Shown here: positions 41,782 through 51,160 of the stretch, piece by piece
Position numbering within the stretch: position 1 is the stretch's first letter
Layout of the letters: each line of letters begins with the position of its first letter
From: Thermoguttaceae bacterium
Lineage (GTDB): Bacteria > Planctomycetota > Planctomycetia > Pirellulales > Thermoguttaceae
Reading direction: 5' to 3'
Assembly (NCBI GenBank): GCA_025060325.1
Contig: JANXBW010000015.1
Span: 51,525 to 115,524, forward strand
DNA length: 64,000 nt
Notes under the pieces: generated by a model
Databases searched by the model: none
Told to the model about the DNA's origin: nothing
Seen by the model: only the letters and a program-made list of their open reading frames with translations
Program-made: the position numbers and the translations under genes

Positions 41782-43320
41782 TTATTGACTTTGACGCACC
41801 ACGAAATCGCGGCGCCCGTCGCGTGTTTCTGCCACGATGGGAATACCCTGTTCGAGCGAGAGGCCGCGGATGGCCTCTTGGAATTCGGCCACACTCCCCA
41901 CTGCCTTCCCGCCGACTTCCACAATGATCATGCCCTCTCGCAAGCCCGCGCGAGCGGCCGGCCGACCAGGATCTACATGGACAACCAGCACACCTTTTTC
42001 CACTTTCAGCCCAAGGCGCTTCGCTACCTCAGGCGTCAAATCGGTCGCTAACATTCCCCAGTTACGATCATGGTACAAGTCGGCAAGCGCCCGCGTGCCG
42101 AAATCCTCCGGCATGGGTTTGACAATAACATTGAGCACGATCCGCTTGCCATCGCGGAACAGTTCCAGTTGATGCTCAGTATCAGCTGGGGAGCGTTCCA
42201 CAAGCTCCTGCAGGTCGGCCGGGTAACGCACTGGTCGGCCGTCGTAGCTAACGATAACGTCCTGCCGCCGGACCCCGGCTTTCTCTGCTGGCGAGCCGGG
42301 AAAGACCCGACCCACCAACACTCCACCTTCGCTGCCCAACTCCCGAGCCTTCGCAGGGGGCAATTCGAGGAGCTCAATCCCCAGATAAGAGCGGGGTACT
42401 CGACCAAACTGAATGAGCTGCGGCACCACCCATTTGGCCAAGTTGATGGGAATGGCAAAGCCGATCCCTTGATTGCCGCCGGTTCGGGAGAAGATAGCGG
42501 TATTGATACCTACCACCTCGCCGTCCAAGTTGACAAGCGGGCCGCCGGAATTGCCAGGGTTAATCGCCGCATCTGTCTGAAGGAATCGTGCCCGTTGAAC
42601 GGCACTGAGCGTGCGACCTTTGGCGCTAATGATGCCTGCGCTTACCGTCTGCTCCAATTCGAACGGGTGCCCAATCGCAATAACCCAATCGCCAATCTCC
42701 AGCTGATCGGAATCGCCTAACCGGGCAGCCGGCAAAGGTGCCTCAGGGGTCACGCGGATGACGGCCAAGTCCGTCTGATCGTCGCTCCGCACCTCGGCCG
42801 CGCGATATTCCCGGCCATCGTAGAGTTGAACAACAATCTCTTCGCTATCCTCCACCACGTGTCTATTGGTCAGGATAATGCCCTCCGGATGAATGATCAC
42901 GCCCGATCCCAAACCGGGCTGCGGCTGAGGCCGGGGACTAAAGGGGCCTTCGGGGTTGGGAAGAATGTCGCCGAAGGGGAAACTAGGAGTACGGTCGCGG
43001 CCCACCCGCTCCGGCCGGGTGATCGTGCGAATCTTCACCACTGTGGGGAGGACTTGCTGAGCGGCGTAGCGAAAAGCCCGGGATAGACTCTTAGCATGCT
43101 CAACGGCGGCTGCAACATCGCTTTCCGGCGCCGGGGTGTTGGGGCGGTTAAGGAAGTAGTCCGGTTTCGGCCAACTGGCACTGCCATCCTGGGCAGCAAC
43201 CCACGTCGACCAGCCAAGCGGTTGCCAAAGAAAACTTACTGTTCCCAAAGCCATCAACAGGCCGACAACCGCACCTGTCAGAACCCATCCCGGCCATCGC
43301 GATCGACGCCTTCTGTTCAT
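41782..43320 (-). CDS. htrA: HtrA/DegP-type periplasmic serine protease with two PDZ domains
   Basis: A 512-residue envelope protease and chaperone. An N-terminal signal anchor (WPGWVLTGAVVGLLMALGTVSFL) is followed by a trypsin-fold domain with the triad visible: His in LTNRHVVED, Asp in DQTDLAVIRV and Ser in PGNSGGPLV. PDZ1 begins near YLGIELLELPP and PDZ2 near GMLATDLTPEVAKRLGL, with GLREGMIIVEVGG in the second. The length fits the family. The ATG at 43320 has GGAGGGAAG just upstream; the frame opens a few codons earlier. It is first in the minus-strand run HtrA, CbiA-like, ABC transporter. Confidence 0.95.
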   Translation of the reverse strand: MNRRRRSRWPGWVLTGAVVGLLMALGTVSFLWQPLGWSTWVAAQDGSASWPKPDYFLNRPNTPAPESDVAAAVEHAKSLSRAFRYAAQQVLPTVVKIRTITRPERVGRDRTPSFPFGDILPNPEGPFSPRPQPQPGLGSGVIIHPEGIILTNRHVVEDSEEIVVQLYDGREYRAAEVRSDDQTDLAVIRVTPEAPLPAARLGDSDQLEIGDWVIAIGHPFELEQTVSAGIISAKGRTLSAVQRARFLQTDAAINPGNSGGPLVNLDGEVVGINTAIFSRTGGNQGIGFAIPINLAKWVVPQLIQFGRVPRSYLGIELLELPPAKARELGSEGGVLVGRVFPGSPAEKAGVRRQDVIVSYDGRPVRYPADLQELVERSPADTEHQLELFRDGKRIVLNVIVKPMPEDFGTRALADLYHDRNWGMLATDLTPEVAKRLGLKVEKGVLVVHVDPGRPAARAGLREGMIIVEVGGKAVGSVAEFQEAIRGLSLEQGIPIVAETRDGRRDFVVRQSQ

Positions 43321-44439
43321 GACTTCCCTCCACATCGGCCGGTTGCATTACTGCATTACTATGTTGATATCCCCGCGGCGATGTTGCTCCGGACCCATCA
43401 CAAAAGGAGCGTAAGTTCTCTCAAAGAAGTCTACAAGGTTGAGCTATTTCCGGTCCGCTCCATAATCGCCGGCAATCAGACTTTTCGACAGGCGGCCGCC
43501 CAATTCGTCAACACAGCCCGCTGACCCCAATCGGACTTGGTCCAGTCAGCCCCGAGCCGGTCCGGCTCCTCACAGCAGGTTAACGCCCCTGCGGACAAAT
43601 CCTTAAAAATGCACCAACCAATTTTCGGATTCACGCTGGGCAATCACCCCCTGCGAGGTTGCCGAGTTTTCTCCGAGCAGTCGATGAAGCCCGCGGCAAA
43701 CCGACACAGTCGAAAAAGCCTTTAAAGTCGGCCTAGTTACGTCAAATTGCCCCGTAATTTCCGCCACTTCCTAGCTAGTGGTCCGCCTTCGGATCCGAAG
43801 CCCCTGCGGGGAAAACGCAAACCGTTCCGGGTTATTCTAAGCGCCTCACGACCACTCGGCCCGTGTTCAACTTAGCGCACCTTGTCCCTGTGGCGCATCT
43901 TGTTAGGAATGAACTCAGACCGAACCACCCAAACTTGCTATCTCCAACAAACAGTGCGTCAGGCAACCCCGAAACCGAGCTGAAGTGCTATCAAGGGGCA
44001 AGTTTTCCCCGCGGCTTCGCACAAAGCCCACAGTTCGCATAAGGGCTTGGACGGTTACGAACTACGACGGACAGCCTCGCAGGCATTATAACCTCGGTTA
44101 ATTCCCCTGACCCACCGAAGGCGGTGCAAGTTTGGTTGCAAGCCTTCCCAGAGCTCATGTCTGCTCATACGTAGAGGCTCCTTAAAGTGGATGCCATCTC
44201 GCGCCGGTGGATGCCAACCTGCTTCCCTTCAGCGGAAGCCAGAAGGACCGGACAGGCGGGCTTTAGTTTTCCGGAAGTAGATAGGCCCGGTCAGTCCCAA
44301 AATAGCGATACTTGCGTCAAACTGAAGCACTATCGTGGGGATTCAAACAGGGCTTTAGATTGACTAATGAGCACTATGCCGGTAAGCTTTGGTGGATGCA
44401 CGTTACGAAACCTGTCTGCGAAAAAAGCATGTACTCACA
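43321..44439. other. Long divergent intergenic region
   Basis: About 1.1 kb between htrA and rnc. The rnc promoter candidate at 44360-44388 lies at its right end. The remaining open frames show no domain. No repeat or tRNA was recognised. Confidence 0.5.
44360..44388 (+). promoter_or_regulatory. rnc: Possible promoter for rnc
   Basis: TTGACT (44360-44365) and a weaker TAAGCT (44383-44388) with a 17-nt spacer. Transcription from it would start near 44395, which favours the later rnc start codon. Confidence 0.4.
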
Positions 44440-45168
44440 ATGTGTTCGGGTAGCTGCTCTGCGGAATCCCTTAATGAATGCGAACGGCGGATAGGTTACG
44501 TCTTCCGCGACAAGAAGCTTCTTCGTGCCGCCCTCGCGCACGCTTCGGGGGTGTCCAGTCGGCTTGAGTCAAATGAACGGCTTGAATTCCTTGGCGATGC
44601 CATCTTGGGGGCGGTGGTATGTGAGATTCTCTATCGCCGCTTTCCAACTTACTTGGAAGGTGAACTTACACGTCTGAAATCTGCTCTCGTCAGTCGACTT
44701 ACTTGCGCCCGGATTGCCCAGCAACTGGGACTGCAGGAATTCATTATCGCGGGTAGGGGCTTGACGTCTGCCCCGGCGATTCCCCGGTCGCTACTGGCGG
44801 ATGTGTTCGAATCCTTAGTTGGCGCTATCTATTTGGACGGCGGGCTGGCAGCGGTCCAAAGCTTCGTGGAGCGCCACATGGCAGAGGAAATCGAGCGAGT
44901 GGCGCGGGATGAACGGCGAGGGGACTACAAGTCTGAACTTCAATTCGTAGCCCAGCGCGATTTCGGAGTCCTGCCGACGTACGCCCTCTTGGAACAAATG
45001 GGGCCTGATCATTGCAAATGGTTCCGGGTAGCTGCTCAAATCGGGGAACGGAAATTTACGCCGGCTTGGGGCCGTAGTAAGAAAGAGGCGGAGCAGCGGG
45101 CTGCCCAAAATGCTCTTTGCGAGCTGGCCGGCGAATTTCCTCCTTTCCTTCACCGGGAGTCTCTCTAA
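44440..45168 (+). CDS. rnc: Ribonuclease III
   Basis: A 242-residue dsRNA endonuclease processing rRNA and mRNA. The catalytic domain has ERRIGYVFRDKKLLRAALAH and the metal-site motif NERLEFLGDAILG, followed by LLADVFESLVGAIYLDGG. The C-terminal dsRNA-binding domain runs from DYKSELQFVAQ to SKKEAEQRAAQNAL. All catalytic acidic residues expected in these motifs are present. The start is uncertain: ATG 44440 is chosen because it gives a typical short N-terminus, while the frame opens at TTG 44389. It is not next to acpP or era. Confidence 0.95.
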   Translation: MCSGSCSAESLNECERRIGYVFRDKKLLRAALAHASGVSSRLESNERLEFLGDAILGAVVCEILYRRFPTYLEGELTRLKSALVSRLTCARIAQQLGLQEFIIAGRGLTSAPAIPRSLLADVFESLVGAIYLDGGLAAVQSFVERHMAEEIERVARDERRGDYKSELQFVAQRDFGVLPTYALLEQMGPDHCKWFRVAAQIGERKFTPAWGRSKKEAEQRAAQNALCELAGEFPPFLHRESL

Positions 45169-45926
45169 CCCCACCACCCAGATCAATCCATCATCACCTG
45201 GCGGCCTCCAGGTCTCCCCACCCTTTTTGCCAAACGACGGTCGGAATTGCCCAGCCAGCCGAGCGATTTAAGCTCTGGTTGTTAATTCCCTCGGGTTGCA
45301 CGGAAGATTGAAGATTGTTGTGTGGCGTACCAACAACGGCCCGTGGTCGAGTAAAGGAGCCCCTTTCGGCTTTGCTCGAACGACTGCCCGCGAATGGTGA
45401 TACCCTCTTGCATGGAACTTGATAATCAAGACAAATATAGTAACAATCACCCAGTTCGCGTGGTCGGAGACGGCAAATTCCCTCCGCTTTGCGATTTGGG
45501 AACGGGGAATCCTGCTGACGTGCCCTCGGCAACGATAATCGCCTGATCCCCGGCGGTTAAAGCGGGTAAACAGGTGGCCAAGGCCGGTTATCCGTCCGAC
45601 ACCCCGGCCGAAAGAAAACCTAAACCTTAATCGGGGTGGATCCGGGCATTAAGCAGCGCCCCTTGGGGGAGAACCTAGCGAAAAGACCGTAAAGAGACGG
45701 CGGGGCGAAGCTTAAATTGATGGCGCCTTTCTGAGCCGTCTTCCCCAAGCGCACACAGAATCGAGGCAACTATTTTCGCCCAAATCGCCTATGGATCCTG
45801 CTTGCGGCCGGAAGGAGGACCGCACTGGCAATCCACACCACGTCATTAGCCAGATCATAAGTGCCTTCCACCCTCGAGCTGCAGCGGAGGCAAGTCATCC
45901 CCGGACATGACCGAGGAAAGTAAACG
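45169..45926. other. Intergenic region, nothing recognised
   Basis: About 760 bp between rnc and the PP-loop gene. Short frames look like noise. No terminator with a convincing T-tract was seen. Confidence 0.5.
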
Positions 45927-47006
45927 ATGGCTGAACAACCGGAGATCCTAAGCAGCGATCAAACGCGGCAGTGTGTACATTCGACGCCTCAGGAGGCTCC
46001 GTCCTCCGCCTCGTCCACCAAGCGCGCCGTGGCCATGTTTTCTGGCGGGCTGGACAGCTCGCTGGCCATTCGTATCATGCAGCTCCAAGGCTTTGAAGTG
46101 CACGCGATTTTCGTTGAGACACTCTTCGAGCGCTGTCATGAGGGCGTGCACCGCGCCGCAAAGGCTCTGGGCGTTCCCCTGACCGTGATCCCTCCTCAGG
46201 ACGAGTACATCGAAGTGATAAAACGTCCACGCTTCGGTTATGGCCAGGGAGCCAACCCCTGCATCGATTGCCGCCTTTACATGTGCCGATTTGCCAAACA
46301 GTTGATGGAAGAAATCGGGGCGGCCGTTGTGGTCACGGGAGAAGTTGTCGGTCAAAGGCCTATGAGTCAACACCGCTGGCAGCAGCATCTGGTGGAGAAG
46401 CATTCGGGCCTTAAGGGCCGGCTTTTACGGCCCCTATCGGCCAAACTCCTGCCGCCGACCATTCCGGAAATCGACGGCCTCGTTGATCGCGAACGGCTTT
46501 ACGCATTCTCTGGAAGAAGTCGAAAACCATTGATCGAGCTGGCCCACCAGCTTGGGATTACGATCATCCCGCAACCTTCGATCGGCTGTTTGCTAACTCA
46601 GCCAAGCTTCGCCCCTCGCGTCTTCGACTTATTAAAACATCGTCCGGAAGCAACCCGCTGGGAGTTCGAGATTCTGCAAGTCGGCCGACATATTCGTCTA
46701 TCGCCACAGACGAAAGTAGTGATCGGCCGCAATGCCGAAGACAATGCTTTTCTTGCAGCAACCTACCGGAACTATCGTCCACCGGACTGCGTGTTCCTTC
46801 ATCCGGAGAATTTCATGGGACCGGACGCGATGCTCACCGGGCAAATAGAGGAAGAGCACATCCAATTGGCGGCAAGACTCATCATCCGCTACACCAACGC
46901 CCGAAAGCTCCCGGAGCAACCGCTCGTTCGAATTTCGCACCAGGAACGCGAAGAGGTTCGGACCGTCACACCTTCGACCAAACCGGTCCAGCTCGTTACG
47001 CTATAG
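45927..47006 (+). CDS. PP-loop tRNA-thiolation-type enzyme with NFACT-R-like C-terminus
   Basis: A 359-residue protein. The PP-loop ATP-pyrophosphatase motif SGGLDS is at residues 39-44. CxxC-containing NPCIDCRLYMCR and a conserved single Cys in PQPSIGCLLTQ suggest persulfide or metal-based sulfur transfer to tRNA, as in MnmA/ThiI relatives. The C-terminal third (about residues 245-330) reads ILQVGRHIRLSP, VVIGRNAEDNAFLA and FMGPDAMLTG, which fits an NFACT-R_2 (DUF814-type) domain. That pairing is known in a poorly characterised family. The exact tRNA target is unknown. The ATG at 45927 has GAGGAAAG 6 nt upstream. Confidence 0.8.
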   Translation: MAEQPEILSSDQTRQCVHSTPQEAPSSASSTKRAVAMFSGGLDSSLAIRIMQLQGFEVHAIFVETLFERCHEGVHRAAKALGVPLTVIPPQDEYIEVIKRPRFGYGQGANPCIDCRLYMCRFAKQLMEEIGAAVVVTGEVVGQRPMSQHRWQQHLVEKHSGLKGRLLRPLSAKLLPPTIPEIDGLVDRERLYAFSGRSRKPLIELAHQLGITIIPQPSIGCLLTQPSFAPRVFDLLKHRPEATRWEFEILQVGRHIRLSPQTKVVIGRNAEDNAFLAATYRNYRPPDCVFLHPENFMGPDAMLTGQIEEEHIQLAARLIIRYTNARKLPEQPLVRISHQEREEVRTVTPSTKPVQLVTL

Positions 47007-47526
47007 CGCAAGGGAATTGCCACTCGACAGGTCGCTTTTCTTAACGCGCACTTTAAGGCAAAGAGAAGCTCCCCTTGGCGTCTCAATCGGCAGTTGCGAC
47101 TGCAATCTTCGCATGCCCTCTTTTTTCTTCCGTGAGGCCCGGAGACCTCCCGAGACTAATTCTTAGGAAGCGCAACCTAAAGGATCCCCGCCTTCGCCGA
47201 TTATCAGCCTTTGTGTTGCGACGCTTCACAAAGAGGCCGGATGAACCACCGGGGTGTGAGACCCGAAAGACCGATACCTGCAGGCCTTTCCGGCGGAGAA
47301 TGGCGCTACTCGGAACGATGTGTAAATTCGAAAGGAAATTTCGTGATTGCTCCGGAGGGTTTCTTGCGTGGTTGCTCAGCATCAAGAGTTAAGGAAAGGG
47401 CTTTGCAAAAACCGGTTTTTAAAAACAGAAGTGCCCAGCCATCTTGCGACAGCTGGGCACTTCTTTCTCGTCGGGACACAATTGGGAGCAGCTGAATGCT
47501 CCGCGGCAGGCGTGCGACCTGAAGCA
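47007..47526. other. Convergent intergenic region
   Basis: About 520 bp between the PP-loop gene and the histone-like mini-gene. It contains the hairpin terminator at 47414-47464. No gene was seen. Confidence 0.6.
47414..47464 (-). terminator. Strong terminator after the histone-like mini-gene
   Basis: A perfect 13-bp inverted repeat (AGAAGTGCCCAGC at 47427-47439 and GCTGGGCACTTCT at 47452-47464) is followed on the minus strand by GTTTTTAAAAACC. On the plus strand the same hairpin is followed by only a weak T-rich run, so it acts mainly for the minus gene. Confidence 0.9.
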
Positions 47527-47640
47527 CTAGGCCTTCTTTGTTGCCTTCTTGGAGGCCTTTTTGGCGGACGCCTTCTTAGTTGCCTTCTTGGTCGCCTTCT
47601 TGGTGGTCGCCGCCTTCTTCGTCGCAGTCTTCTTGGCCAC
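47527..47640 (-). CDS. Tiny Lys/Ala-repeat histone H1-like protein
   Basis: A 37-residue protein made of KKATKKA-type repeats (the start is AKKTATKKAATTKKATKKA), strongly basic, with no other domain. Such repeats resemble the C-terminal tails of histone H1-like proteins and bacterial Hc1-type nucleoid proteins, so DNA or RNA binding is likely. The reading frame extends upstream to 47742, but GTG at 47640 has a perfect AAGGAGGT at 47654-47647 with 6-nt spacing, so the short form is called. It is followed by a strong terminator and preceded by a long structured leader (see 47641-47972). It is too short for many gene callers. Confidence 0.85.
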   Translation of the reverse strand: MAKKTATKKAATTKKATKKATKKASAKKASKKATKKA

Positions 47641-47972
47641 CGCTCTACCTCCTTTTGTTACGACGTCCCGGGCGACTTTGTGCCAATTTGGGCTGGGGCC
47701 GAACCTCAAGCCTTCAAGTCGCCCACCTTTCCAACCGAACACCTTCGACCGATTAACAAGGTGCTCTGCCTACGAATAATCGGCCACCTTTTCAGGCAGA
47801 GTCACCTCTCAACCACAAGCGACGACCATTGCCTCACCACCCAGACCGATGATCCTTCATCAGCCTGAGTGATTTCGACCTAAAGGTCGCCGCTGGTCGC
47901 TTCCCGCATTCAGGCGAGACCGTTCTTCGTCAACATCATTCGCCATTTCTGGCGAAGCGACGTGCCGCATCA
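47641..47972 (-). ncRNA. Candidate structured leader RNA of the histone-like mini-gene
   Basis: Five hairpins in a row on the minus strand. TTCGCCA-GAAA-TGGCGAA is at 47956-47939. CGACC-TTTA-GGTCG is at 47889-47876. An 11-bp stem with two G-U wobbles and an AGGA loop is at 47867-47842. A 12-bp stem with one bulge is at 47806-47794/47771-47760 (CTCTGCCT/AGGCAGAG core plus GGTG/CACC). GGGCGACTT/AAGTCGCCC is at 47724-47716/47678-47670. The last ends just before the AAGGAGGT ribosome site. The compactness and wobble pairs suggest a selected RNA fold. No known riboswitch core was recognised. The 5-prime end is estimated from the promoter, not measured. Confidence 0.5.
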
Positions 47973-47978
47973 CACATG

Positions 47979-48006
47979 TCTTTACTAACCTCGCATTGAT
48001 TGTCAA
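47979..48006 (-). promoter_or_regulatory. Possible promoter for the structured leader
   Basis: Minus-strand TTGACA (48006-48001) and a weak TAAAGA (47984-47979) with a 16-nt spacer. Transcription would start near 47972, just before the first hairpin of the leader. Confidence 0.45.
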
Positions 48007-48742
48007 AGAGCTTCTATTCGATATGGTAGCAAATTTCCTTCTTGATGCAAGAGCTTTTATTGCATTCTATCCAGAAACTTGCAAGACGACCCAATGGGTT
48101 TAAGCGATAATGTGACAAGTTGTGTTCGATCAGCTCTCTGTGGAGACCAAACGAAGGGCACACAACAGTGGAGTATGAGCTTGAACGTCTCAGGCGTTAC
48201 GTAAAACAAACTCGACAAGTAGCCGCATATCTTGCCTCAATCGCTGTGGTGTTCCGATATACGTGGGTATTGGTCTAGTGTTAGTGGCTCTTAATGGGGT
48301 GCTAGATGATCTGTGGGTAAAGTCCGATGGCAGGCTTAAGGCCCGAAGTACTACTGAAGCGCAAAGGTGCCGCTCGAAAGCTCCTCACCGCTTGCGGGCC
48401 GAAAGCCAATTCGGACCAAAGCTCTTTTCTCAAAACTGTCTTCTCAACGAAAAGTCCGCACACAAAAGCCCACAAACTATGATCGCATCCCCGTAAAGGC
48501 CGCTCGCACTCCTGAGAAATCTGCCTCGATTAACATCCGTAACAAAAACTCCCCATCGTGGCGGAACAACAGGCTACGGGAAGAGAATTTCGCGTGGCAG
48601 AAGCGAGCTCGGAAACCGTTTTGAAATGACCTTTGGGCCTGAGGCGAGGAATCGAGAGGTGTTGTTTCAGCACGATTACCGACCAAAATTTGCAAAGCAC
48701 CCGACGTGAGAAGTTTGTCGTGGCCAAGGAAGACTAATCGCT

Positions 48743-49156
48743 CTAATCACTAGTTGGAGGGTTGCTTGGCGACAGAGGCACTCCTTGCGAGGACGGCAAC
48801 TCTTCCTGATCGGGTCGGACCGGCTCTACATTAAGAAATGGCCGAATCTGCTCCAATGTTTTGGGCCCCACACCGGGCACTTTAATGAGATCCTCAACGC
48901 GGCGAAAAGGTCCGCGCTCCTTCCGATATTGGACGATCCTCTTGGCAGTGACCTCGCCGATACCCGGAAGAACCGCAAACTCCGGCCAATCACCTTGGTT
49001 GATATTAACCTGATACGACGCATGGAAACGCGGAGGTGTCTCAACATTGACAAGATCACCCCTAAAAATGCTCCAAAGCGTAGGCACAAGCCCAAGGGCT
49101 AAACACCCCAGAATAACTGCCCACGCAAGTTGATGGCGCCGCCGGAGGAGTAACAT
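48743..49156 (-). CDS. ComEA-like helix-hairpin-helix protein
   Basis: A 137-residue protein with an N-terminal membrane helix (AWAVILGCLALGLVPTLWSIF, about residues 11-31). A tandem helix-hairpin-helix DNA-binding domain reads LPGIGEVTAKRIVQYRKERG and VPGVGPKTLEQI. This is the ComEA layout, in which a membrane-anchored HhH domain binds incoming DNA in competence; a repair role is also possible. A Pro/Ser/Gln tail of about 20 residues closes it. The ATG at 49156 has GGAG-type sites upstream. No other competence genes are in the window. Confidence 0.88.
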   Translation of the reverse strand: MLLLRRRHQLAWAVILGCLALGLVPTLWSIFRGDLVNVETPPRFHASYQVNINQGDWPEFAVLPGIGEVTAKRIVQYRKERGPFRRVEDLIKVPGVGPKTLEQIRPFLNVEPVRPDQEELPSSQGVPLSPSNPPTSD

Positions 49157-49878
49157 GACTCCGCTTGCTCTCCTTTTTCTAAGTCACTTTGGTACAACCT
49201 CTCGCCAGCGCCCTTACCCGCAACCAAGTATGACTGGCGAGGGAAGGATGGTGCGATCCCTGATCAGTTGGTCTCTCACAAACTTACACAGGCAGAACCC
49301 GCCCATAAATTGTGTGATTGTGAACCAACCGCCGGGGAGTCACCTACCATTTGAGCTCTTCATTTCAAATGGACTGAGCAACTCGCTTTTGAATTTGAAG
49401 TCCGCTTGCTTCGCGTGACAGTGGGCCGCCAGGTGGTCCAGTCCTGTCAGAGGCCGGGGCAAGCTCAAAGTAAAGCCCTAATCTTACCCCAACCCTAGAG
49501 CTGAGCGAGTCAATCGCCGGGCTTTAGCCACCTGTGGATTAGCTCGCCGGCTAGGCGAACAGCCAAGCCCCCCGTAAGATGCACATGAAAGAGGGGTGGG
49601 CGATCTTCCTAATTAAGTGCCCGTGCAAGCCACCCAGAAACGGCTGTTCCCCGTTCTCGAGCAATATCCGCACGGCGCCGCTATCTGCGGAAAGGACCGA
49701 GTAAAGATGTGCGGCGGCGTAACCGAGACAAGCATTAACCAGCGCCGCGGATTCCCGTGCGGCCGGGCCCCGATACAATCGTCGCAGCCCCGCGCGACGG
49801 ATGCCGGGTTATTACGCGGTTTGGTCATCCGGAAATTGGCGATGGTCCATCACAAGAAGTTACGGGACTTGGCATCCC
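49157..49878. other. Divergent intergenic region with a small palindrome
   Basis: About 720 bp. An 8-bp inverted repeat CCATTTGA/TCAAATGG at 49347-49354/49365-49372 is visible. No promoter pair or gene could be supported. Confidence 0.45.
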
Positions 49879-50832
49879 ATGCCCTCCTTAGGACGCTCTG
49901 CGGAGTACGAGCAAATTAAATGGGACGAGCGGATTGAGCACGATCTGGCCGCGCTTGTCGACCTTGCCCTATGGGAGGACACAGCAGGCGGCGTCGATTG
50001 CACCTCGGAAGCGATCGTCCCGGAGGAAGCATGGGGCCGAGCCGCTATACTTGCGCGAACTCCCGGCGTTGTCGCCGGTCTTCGAGCCATCCCCAATGTG
50101 TTGCGCAAGATCGACCCAAGCTTACGCCTGAGCACCGACTACGTCGACGGCCAGGAGATAAAGGCCCCAGGACCGATCGGTCACATCACCGGTCTTGCTC
50201 GCAAGATCTTGCTGGCCGAGCGGATCGTTCTGAACATCTTGGGACGCCTTTCGGGGATTGCCACTCTGACTCGCCAATTCGTGGAAGCGGTGGCCGGAAC
50301 GCGCGCCCGCATCTTTGATACCCGAAAGACAACCCCCGGCTGGCGACGACTGGAAAAATACGCAGTGCGCTGCGGTGGCGGTTGGAATCATCGCGTAGGA
50401 CTTTTCGACGGTATCTTGATCAAGGACAACCACCTGGCCTTCTTGTCCGAACTCAATCCCGGCGTCCCGCACGGCAAACTGGCCGCCGAAGCGATCCGCC
50501 GAGCCAAAAAGTTCCGCGATTGCTGGGAAAGTCAGGGGCGATTGCCTCCGTTAGTAGAGGTGGAGCTTGAGTCTCCCGACGATCTGGAGGAGGTTCTGCG
50601 GGCCGGACCGGACATCGTCCTCCTTGACAACATGCAACCGGAGGCACTCCGGGCGGCTGTGGCGCTTCGCGATCGCATCAACCCGGCCGTCGAACTCGAG
50701 GCCTCCGGCGGCATCACCCTGGAAACGGTCAGAAAGGTGGCCGAAACAGGTGTTGATCGCATTAGTGTGGGAGCGCTGACCCACTCGGCGAAAGCCCTCG
50801 ATTTTAGTTTGGAATGGGTGCCCAATCCGTAA
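49879..50832 (+). CDS. nadC: Nicotinate-nucleotide pyrophosphorylase (carboxylating)
   Basis: Converts quinolinate and PRPP to nicotinate mononucleotide in de novo NAD synthesis. The 317-residue protein has LARKILLAERIVLNILGRLSGIAT, the catalytic loop DTRKTTPGWRRLEKYAVRCGGG, then GLFDGILIKDNHL and the C-terminal barrel VELEASGGITLETV. Landmark Arg and Lys residues are present. The open frame extends up to 49801, but the first convincing ATG is 49879; the ribosome site is weak. nadA and nadB are not nearby. Confidence 0.95.
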   Translation: MPSLGRSAEYEQIKWDERIEHDLAALVDLALWEDTAGGVDCTSEAIVPEEAWGRAAILARTPGVVAGLRAIPNVLRKIDPSLRLSTDYVDGQEIKAPGPIGHITGLARKILLAERIVLNILGRLSGIATLTRQFVEAVAGTRARIFDTRKTTPGWRRLEKYAVRCGGGWNHRVGLFDGILIKDNHLAFLSELNPGVPHGKLAAEAIRRAKKFRDCWESQGRLPPLVEVELESPDDLEEVLRAGPDIVLLDNMQPEALRAAVALRDRINPAVELEASGGITLETVRKVAETGVDRISVGALTHSAKALDFSLEWVPNP

Positions 50833-51160
50833 GAGCCCCGTGGTCAAACCTGCCGGCTTGTCGCGGAAATCGGGCGCATCAATTTTTCCAAGTGGAGCGG
50901 CGGGGCTTCCCGCTAATCGAATTCGTCCCGCTTATGACGCGGCACTCCAGGGTGAAAAGATTCCCACGAGTATCCTCCCCCAAGAAAGCAGGCGACCTGC
51001 GGTCGATAAGTTCAATCAAGCGACAAGGAGGTATCCACCAGCGGGTTGGCCCGCGCAGCTGCCGGCGAAAGGTTTGGCCTTTTGTTTGTCTTCCGGGCCG
51101 GATCCGCGCTTGGCCGCCGTCCTATTGCCTCATCCAAAGGCTCGGTTTCTCGCGTTTCGC
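50833..51160. other. Convergent intergenic region, nothing recognised
   Basis: About 330 bp between nadC and the methyltransferase gene ends. No feature was seen. Confidence 0.5.

Larger units (their letters stand above)
47641..48742. other. Intergenic region; left part is the structured leader of the mini-gene
   Basis: About 1.1 kb. From 47641 to about 47972 it encodes the structured leader listed next. Roughly 47990-48110 is AT-rich and promoter-like. From 48110 to 48742 no supported gene was found; a plus-strand frame at 48263-48496 lacks a domain or ribosome site. Confidence 0.55.

Noticed and set aside
47641..47742. Upstream extension of the histone-like frame to 71 residues
   Set aside because: The added residues do not resemble the family, and a perfect ribosome site sits before the inner GTG at 47640.
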